This document shows positions 58,107 through 64,000 of a DNA stretch of 64,000 nucleotides, in pieces. How positions within the stretch are numbered: position 1 is the first letter of the stretch; every line of letters starts with the position of its first letter. A program made the position numbers and the translations under genes. The notes under the pieces were generated by a model. That model was not told the origin of the DNA, did not search any database, and saw only the letters and a list, made by a program, of their open reading frames with translations. This DNA is from Theocolax elegans (lineage: Eukaryota; Arthropoda; Insecta; Hymenoptera; Cerocephalidae), in contig CM047426.1 of NCBI GenBank assembly GCA_026168455.1, forward strand, positions 61,672,958 to 61,736,957, in the 5' to 3' direction.

Positions 58107-58767
58107 TAGATTCAATAGATAATCATTGATAAATTATAAAATTATAAATTATACTACTGCAACAGTTAAAAAACTAATTATGATGAGTAGTAACTGCAGA
58201 AAATACATGGTAAATAATAATTAAGTATGTTTAAATGATAAAAATATAAGCTAAATGCGTAAATTTTAATAATTTCTCGCAAACTGTCATTTTTCGCAAT
58301 TTTAATTTTAATTTGACAAATGTAATTTAACACTGATACCTCTTAAACAATTTTAAAGCATGTCAACTATTCAATTTTGGCGGTTGTATTCGAATCATTT
58401 TGTACCTTATTCCATTTCTCTCCCTTGTTTAACTCTAGCGAAAAAATTTCACTCCGTAAAACAGAAGCTTCGGCAGTTGTGTCGAAATGTATTATAAAAA
58501 TTGAGTTATTTAAAACCAACAATTGACTAAAGTGTATATTTCATCTATTTTGTTTTAATTATAATTATTATAAACATCATGTTACGGTATTAAGTTTTAC
58601 GATATATTGTTAAATTCCGCATTGAAAATAAGAGTACAACGTTAAATAATAGATAAATAAAAATAATCTTTTATAAAATTGCCAAAAAACAATTGTCAAT
58701 ATTATTGCTGAGCTAAACCGGCAGTAGTACCAACTTAAAATCATAGACGAAAAATTCGTTCCTGAGT

Positions 58768-58980
58768 TATCACCTATTATAACCGGACTCCGAGTTAGCA
58801 CCTTTTATAACCGGACTCCAAGGTAGCACCTTTTAAAACCGGACTCCGAGGTAGCACCTTTTATAACCGGACTCCGAGGTAGCACCTTTTATAACCGGGC
58901 TCCGAGGTAGCACCTTTCATAACCGGATTCCGAGGTAGCACCTTTTATAATCGGATTCCGAGGTAGCACCTTCTTATCGG
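58768..58980 (-). repeat. Right array of 28-bp repeats
   Basis: About 7.5 copies of the same 28-bp unit in the opposite orientation to the left array. Confidence 0.9.
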
Positions 58981-58993
58981 GGAACGACGATTT

Positions 58994-60412
58994 AATGCTA
59001 GTTTTCATCAGCATTTTGTTCATATTTTGGGTGGTAAAAAAAGTGTTTCTATTTTTCGTACAAATCTCTTGCATTAATAGGATTGTGAAAAATACAAATA
59101 TATGCAAATAATTCACAAAGAGTAGTAGGAAAGTGTAATTGTGTTGCTTCTTCCAAACATCTGTCCCATTCTTTATCTTCAGTAACCAAATGTCTAGCTA
59201 TAGAAGCTTCATAAAATGTAGAATAAATTATATCATCAACAGTACGTAAATCCTGAAATGATGATACTCCTTTGACATGTAAAAGTAATAATCTTATAAA
59301 ATATCGTTTTCGATCATTTGGATTCACTAAATACTTTCTGCTTAATACAGGTTTTTTTGTTTTTTTTCTTTTATTCCTTGTTTTTGAATTATTATCAAAT
59401 ACATAATTTAATGGTATTTCGAAATATAAATAATTTCGTGCATCAGAATCGATTTGATTTAATTTTAAGTATTCTGTTAATGTCGTTTCTACATTTTTTT
59501 TTAAATTTCTGTTTCTTTTCCTTCTTTAAAATACACTTCTTGTTCATCTTCATTGTGAATAGCTAATCTTATTATGGTATGTGAAAGTTCGTGTAGAGGG
59601 TATTCTAATAGTATTATATTCATTGCTTTCAATATCTTCATCATGAGTTAAATTAGAACTGTCTTTTGATCTGATACCTGTGTCACGTATTTCTATGTTC
59701 GCACAGTCATGTTCTTTATAACACTATTTAAATAAGTATTTTATACATTGGACTGTTGAGCATACTTCGACATTAATGTGACAATTAAATTTTAACAATA
59801 AATAAGGATTATACGAAACAACAAACCGATTATCAGCTATTCTATTGTGGTATTTACCTTTATAATTGATTTTTTTGATATCATTTCTTCTTATATATAA
59901 TGGATATCCTGATGAATTAAAAGTTGTTTTGTTATTAAATTTTTTTGGAAAATTTTTCGTACATTTTTTTGTGTCTTTACTCATGCAAGGTGAACTCATG
60001 TTTTGCTCTCCACAGGGTCCATGAATCATAAACTGTTTTACAATATTATACAACCGTGGATAGATATCTTCGTTTGGAATTTCTGCGTTTATGAGTTCAT
60101 CTACTTTTTCGGGAGTATTAATTTTATAATTTTTATCTAAAAATTATAGCATATGCATGTGAGGAAGTCCACGTTTTTGAAATTCGATAACATAAGTGTA
60201 GGCGATACAATTTCCTAAAACACCTTGCTTAATTACCAATTCTTTAAATTCTTTTATTTTTTGATGAAATATATTTTGATAAATACTAAATCTGGTCTAT
60301 CAATTACAGTTTCATATTTTTTTAAATGTTCAGTTATTTCTTTTCAGTTTGGATTACATGTCATTGTTATAAATAAGTCAGGTTTTCCGTAACGATTTAC
60401 TATACTCATTGA
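58994..60412 (-). pseudogene. Helitron RepHel, Rep (HUH) and middle region, frameshifted
   Basis: Minus strand, N to C: PDLTYFITMTCNPNWKEITE-like block near 60400-60330; YVIEFQKRGLPHMHML near 60200-60150 with the HxH of the HUH nuclease; HGPCGEQNMSSPCM and NPYLLLKFNCHINVEVC (60053-59724); LSHTIIRLAIHNEDEQEVYF (about 59590-59520); and RYFIRLLLLHVKGVSSFQDL with WDRCLEEA (59327-59049). A stop follows in 60140-60150 and frames change near 60300, 59720, 59500 and 59060. The Rep tyrosine motif should lie near 60250 but was not confirmed. Confidence 0.8.
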
Positions 60413-60413
60413 G

Positions 60414-61774
60414 TCAATGTAATTTTGTTTTAGGAATCTTGAACTTTGATGACAAAATTTGATGGCAAAATAAACATTTTTCCAATTTTTATATTTTCAG
60501 ATTCTTTTTTCTTGTGTAAATAATCCATTACGCCTTTATAATAATCGCTTCTTAAAATATCTTGGTTTTTCTTTACAAAATATAATCTTGATTGTTCAAC
60601 TTTTACAAATGCATCAATTGTAAACTGTTGAGAAACTTTTCCCATATTAAGGTATGGATTAAATCCATTTCTCATAGAAAGTCTGTAATTATAAAATTGC
60701 AAACATGAAATATTGTTTTTCTTATATTTGCATTTCATATTAGGCATCCATCCATATCCTCCATTTGGATAAATAAGTGGGTATGTCATTGGATCAGTGT
60801 GTTTACTTATTAAAGGAATACTAATTGGATTGTCATATTTTGAATATATAACTATATCCCGCTCTGAAGTAGGCAGTCCATTTTTTCCTACAAATACCAT
60901 TGCAACTTCACTACAAGTAGCTTCATTATATATATATTTTATCTAATTTTTCTTCTAATATTCTAATTTTTCTTTTTCTACCTCATACATCATTTTATAA
61001 GCTTTAGCATAATATGGATTAACATTTCTAATTAAGCTATCTAATTTACTTGACAATTCTAATTTTGTATCTAAATTATTTTTAAAACTTTTTCTTTCAG
61101 CTGCAGCTAATTCATTATCTAGAACATACAATTGCCCATATTTTCGAGCTTCATTTTCATTTGGATGTAAAGCAAAAACATTGTGATATATTTGACCACA
61201 TATTCTAAGAATTTGTGGTCCACTACCAGATAACTTATCAAAATTAGCTCCAAAGCTTGCAAAAGCTAACGCATTATTATATAGCCGAATATTTTTGCGA
61301 AAATTAATACTATCTTCCGATATTCCTGTAGCTAATTGCTTTAATTCTTCCGGATAGGGAGGCATTTTCGGTAAGTCTACGTTTCCTTTGTGACAACAAT
61401 TAGAAAATTCTTTACCTAGTGTATATTCAAAAACAAAATGTTTAGTATTACAATGTTTACAAGTTTCAGACATATACCCTAAATTGTTTTCAATAATTAT
61501 TTTTTCATCAAAATCTACATTTGCTATTCGACCTATTATTTTGGATTTACTTACTAATTTTACATTTTGTTCATTTTTAATTAAAATACGTTTATTTAAT
61601 TCTTTATAATTTATACCTTTTTTAGTATTAATTGGTTTATCATATACGTTCAAAAATTTTCCTTCATCAATTTTTATTTTTTTAAGCAATATGATTGGTA
61701 TTTCCATGTCTTTGTCATTTTTCATACATATGCGTCTTTTTAAATTTTTTTGTAAATGGTTTTATACTAATTTA
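60414..61774 (-). pseudogene. Helitron N-terminal region, tandem copy A
   Basis: Two frames, 61725-60955 (256 codons, with a CxxC…C zinc-type pattern ETCKHCNTKHF and FSNCCHKGNVDLP) and 60900-60430 (DPMTYPLIYPNGGYGWMP, RLSMRNGFNPYLN, GVMDYLHKKKE, GKMFILPSNF). These are standard N-terminal blocks of Helitron proteins leading into the Rep domain. A stop/frame change near 60940 separates the two halves. Near-identical to copy B. Confidence 0.8.
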
Positions 61775-63131
61775 TCAATGTAATTTTGTTTTAGGAATCT
61801 TGAACTTCCAACAAAATTTGATGGCAAAATAAACATTTTTCCAATTTTTATATTTTCAGATTCTTTTTTCTTGTGTAAATAATCCATTACGCCTTTATAA
61901 TAATCGCTTCTTAAAATATCTTGGTTTTTCTTTACAAAATATAATCTTGATTGTTCAACTTTTACAAATGCATCAATTGTAAACTGTTGAGAAACTTTTC
62001 CCATATTAAGGTATGGATTAAATCCATTTCTCATAGAAAGTCTGTAATTATAAAATTGCAAACATGAAATATTGTTTTTCTTATATTTGCATTTCATATT
62101 AGGCATCCATCCATATCCTCCATTTGGATAAATAAGTGGGTATGTCATTGGATCAGTGTGTTTACTTATTAAAGGAATACTAATTGGATTGTCATATTTT
62201 GAATATATAACTATATCCCGCTCTGAAGTAGGCAGTCCATTTTTTCCTACAAATACCATTGCAACTTCACTACAAGTAGCTTCATTATATATATTTTATC
62301 TAATTTTTCTTCTAATATTCTAATTTTTCTTTTTCTACCTCATACATCATTTTATAAGCTTTAGCATAATATGGATTAACATTTCTAATTAAGCTATCTA
62401 ATTTACTTGACAATTCTAATTTTGTATCTAAATTATTTTTAAAACTTTTTCTTTCAGCTGCAGCTAATTCATTATCTAGAACATACAATTGCCCATATTT
62501 TCGAGCTTCATTTTCATTTGGATGTAAAGCAAAAACATTGTGATATATTTGACCACATATTCTAAGAATTTGTGGTCCACTACCAGATAACTTATCAAAA
62601 TTAGCTCCAAAGCTTGCAAAAGCTAACGCATTATTATATAGCCGAATATTTTTGCGAAAATTAATACTATCTTCCGATATTCCTGTAGCTAATTGCTTTA
62701 ATTCTTCCGGATAGGGAGGCATTTTCGGTAAGTCTACGTTTCCTTTGTGACAACAATTAGAAAATTCTTTACCTAGTGTATATTCAAAAACAAAATGTTT
62801 AGTATTACAATGTTTACAAGTTTCAGACATATACCCTAAATTGTTTTCAATAATTATTTTTTCATCAAAATCTACATTTGCTATTCGACCTATTATTTTG
62901 GATTTACTTACTAATTTTACATTTTGTTCATTTTTAATTAAAATACGTTTATTTAATTCTTTATAATTTATACCTTTTTTAGTATTAATTGGTTTATCAT
63001 ATACGTTCAAAAATTTTCCTTCATCAATTTTTATTTTTTTAAGCAATATGATTGGTATTTCCATGTCTTTGTCATTTTTCATACATATGCGTCTTTTTAA
63101 ATTTTTTTGTAAATGGTTTTATACTAATTTA
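61775..63131 (-). pseudogene. Helitron N-terminal region, tandem copy B
   Basis: Same two frames at 63082-62312 and 62259-61762. Differences from copy A are a 2-bp change in a TA run near 62290 and a small change near 61803, where copy B keeps FVGSSRF and copy A is frameshifted after PSNFV. The 256-codon frame is identical in both. Confidence 0.85.
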
Positions 63132-64000
63132 TCGATATCATTTTTTCTACTTTCGTTTAATATTTTTCCATTTAATTTTTTCTTTTCATTTTTTTTACAT
63201 TGATCAGTATTTTCATTATAATAAATATGTTGTTTTTGTAATGCTTCTTTTTCTCGTTCATTTTTTATTTCGTCACTATTTATTTTTTGTCTTTTCATCA
63301 TGGTTTGCTGTTTTCTCTTTATTTTTTTTCTTCTATTTTGCCGTCATTACTATTTTTACTTTTTACATAAGCTTCTTTTTTCGTAATGCTTCTTTTTCTC
63401 GTTCATTTTTTATTTCGTCACCATTCATTTTTTGTCTTTTCATCATGGTTTGCTGTTTTCTCTTTATTTTTTTTTCTTCTATTTTGCCGTCGTTGCTATT
63501 TTTATTATTTACATAAGCTTCTTTTTTCGTAATGCTTCTTTTTCTCGTTCATTTTTTATTTCGTCACCATTCATTTTTTGTCTTTTCATCATGGTTTGCT
63601 GTTTTCTCTTTATTTTTTTTCTTCTATTTTGCCGTCGTTGCTATTTTATTATTTACATAAGCTTCTTTTTTCGTAATGCTTCTTTTTCTCGTTCATTTTT
63701 TATTTCGTCACCATTCATTTTTGTCTTTTCATCATGGTTTGCTGTTTTCTCTTTATTTTTTTTTTCTTCTATTTTGCCGTCGTTGCTATTTTTATTATTT
63801 ACATAAGCTTCTTTTTTCGTAATGCTTCTTTTTCTCGTCATTATTCTCCTATTTATTTTGTCTTTTCATCATGGTTTGCTGTTTTCTCTTTATTTTTTTT
63901 CTTCTATTTTGCCGTCATTACTATCTTTACTCCTCATATAAGCTTCTTTTTTATGCAACGCTTCTTTTTCTCGTTCATTTTTATATCGATACAGCTAATT
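63132..64000 (-). repeat. ~145-bp tandem repeats encoding Lys/Glu-rich Helitron N-terminus
   Basis: CATCATGGTTTGCTGTTTTC recurs at about 63296, 63441, 63587, 63730 and 63867 (spacings 145, 146, 143, 137). On the minus strand each unit encodes MMKRQKMNGDEIKNEREKEA-like sequence. Because the period is not a multiple of three and varies, the frame is lost between units. The array continues past the window edge. Confidence 0.85.

Larger units (their letters stand above)
56914..58989. mobile_element. 2.08-kb element with 28-bp repeat arrays in its inverted ends
   Basis: Inverted ends start CGTCGTTCCCCGATAAGAAG, flanked by ATTT on both sides (56910-56913 and 58990-58993). Each end continues into tandem 28-bp repeats of the form AAGGTGCTACCTCGGAGTCC (about 6.5 copies left, 7.5 right) and then ~200 bp of further inverted sequence. 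No transposase gene inside; the centre is A/T-rich and contains a smaller MITE. I do not recognise the family. Confidence 0.8.
55380..64000 (-). mobile_element. Helitron, minus strand, interrupted and internally duplicated
   Basis: From right to left: lysine/glutamate-rich N-terminal repeats (63128-64000), N-terminal RepHel region in two tandem copies, HUH Rep region, linker and PIF1 helicase. The element runs off the right edge of the window. It is split by a 2.08-kb insertion and several frameshifts. Terminal TC and CTRR ends were not identified. Confidence 0.85.

Noticed and set aside
63052..63806. Phe/Ser-rich plus-strand frames at the right edge
   Set aside because: Antisense translation of the Lys/Glu-rich Helitron repeats; hydrophobicity is a by-product.
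63132..64000. CRISPR-like array at the right edge
   Set aside because: The ~145-bp units are contiguous, diverging repeats with no repeat/spacer alternation, and they lie in Helitron coding sequence of a eukaryote.

Overview
The window is transposon-rich DNA, about 65-70% AT, from an arthropod genome, most likely an insect. The evidence is the mix of jockey/R1-type LINEs, P-element, pogo and piggyBac-like DNA transposons, Helitron, gypsy-type retroelement remnants, GT-AG introns and dinucleotide microsatellites. I recognise no host housekeeping gene and no functional tRNA or rRNA. Almost everything legible is a mobile element or a piece of one, often nested in another.

Layout. 1-4490: two minus-strand LINEs head-to-tail, separated and flanked by (GA)n; the first has open ORF1 and open ORF2 endonuclease sequence up to the window edge. 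4675-6316: a foldback element with ~730-bp inverted arms. 6770-9095: a diverged 172-bp tandem repeat, then a decayed repeated arthropod gene with its own inverted partial copy. 9415-11030: decayed retrotransposon gag. 10985-23945: a ~1.75-kb palindrome split by an 11.2-kb DNA transposon (11403-22606). That transposon has ~285-bp terminal inverted repeats and a seven-exon gene whose exons join into an open 678-codon frame. Its motifs look like the RAG1/Transib transposase family. 23511-28619: a 2.55-kb segment present twice in direct tandem. 29998-31940: a P-element transposase pseudogene cut by a 140-bp piggyBac-like MITE. 32035-35663: a second foldback copy carrying a 1.05-kb solo-LTR-like insertion and a 1.7-kb pogo-like element with a clean TA duplication. 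36289-40080: an 816-bp direct repeat pair and gypsy pol remnants. 40420-41083: a foldback MITE. 41964-42541: a probable LTR followed by a primer-binding site. 44275-51535: three plus-strand LINE fragments head-to-tail in (TC)n, one with a 1.37-kb internal tandem duplication. 52864-54332: a 1.47-kb solo LTR with a 4-bp target duplication. 55380-64000: a minus-strand Helitron (PIF1-type helicase, HUH Rep region, N-terminal regions) with a 1.36-kb tandem duplication, ~145-bp tandem repeats and a 2.08-kb inserted element that itself holds a 693-bp MITE.

The most notable object is the large RAG1-like transposon. It has canonical splice junctions throughout, compatible phases, long matched ends, and an 'empty site' preserved in the neighbouring repeat copies. 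The second theme is LINEs that sit repeatedly inside (TC)n/(GA)n tracts, which suggests microsatellite-targeted insertion. The third is a run of nearly identical direct tandem duplications (1.36, 1.37 and 2.55 kb) inside mobile elements, which are either very recent or assembly artefacts. All readings come from the sequence by eye; family assignments rest on recalled motifs and not on database searches.
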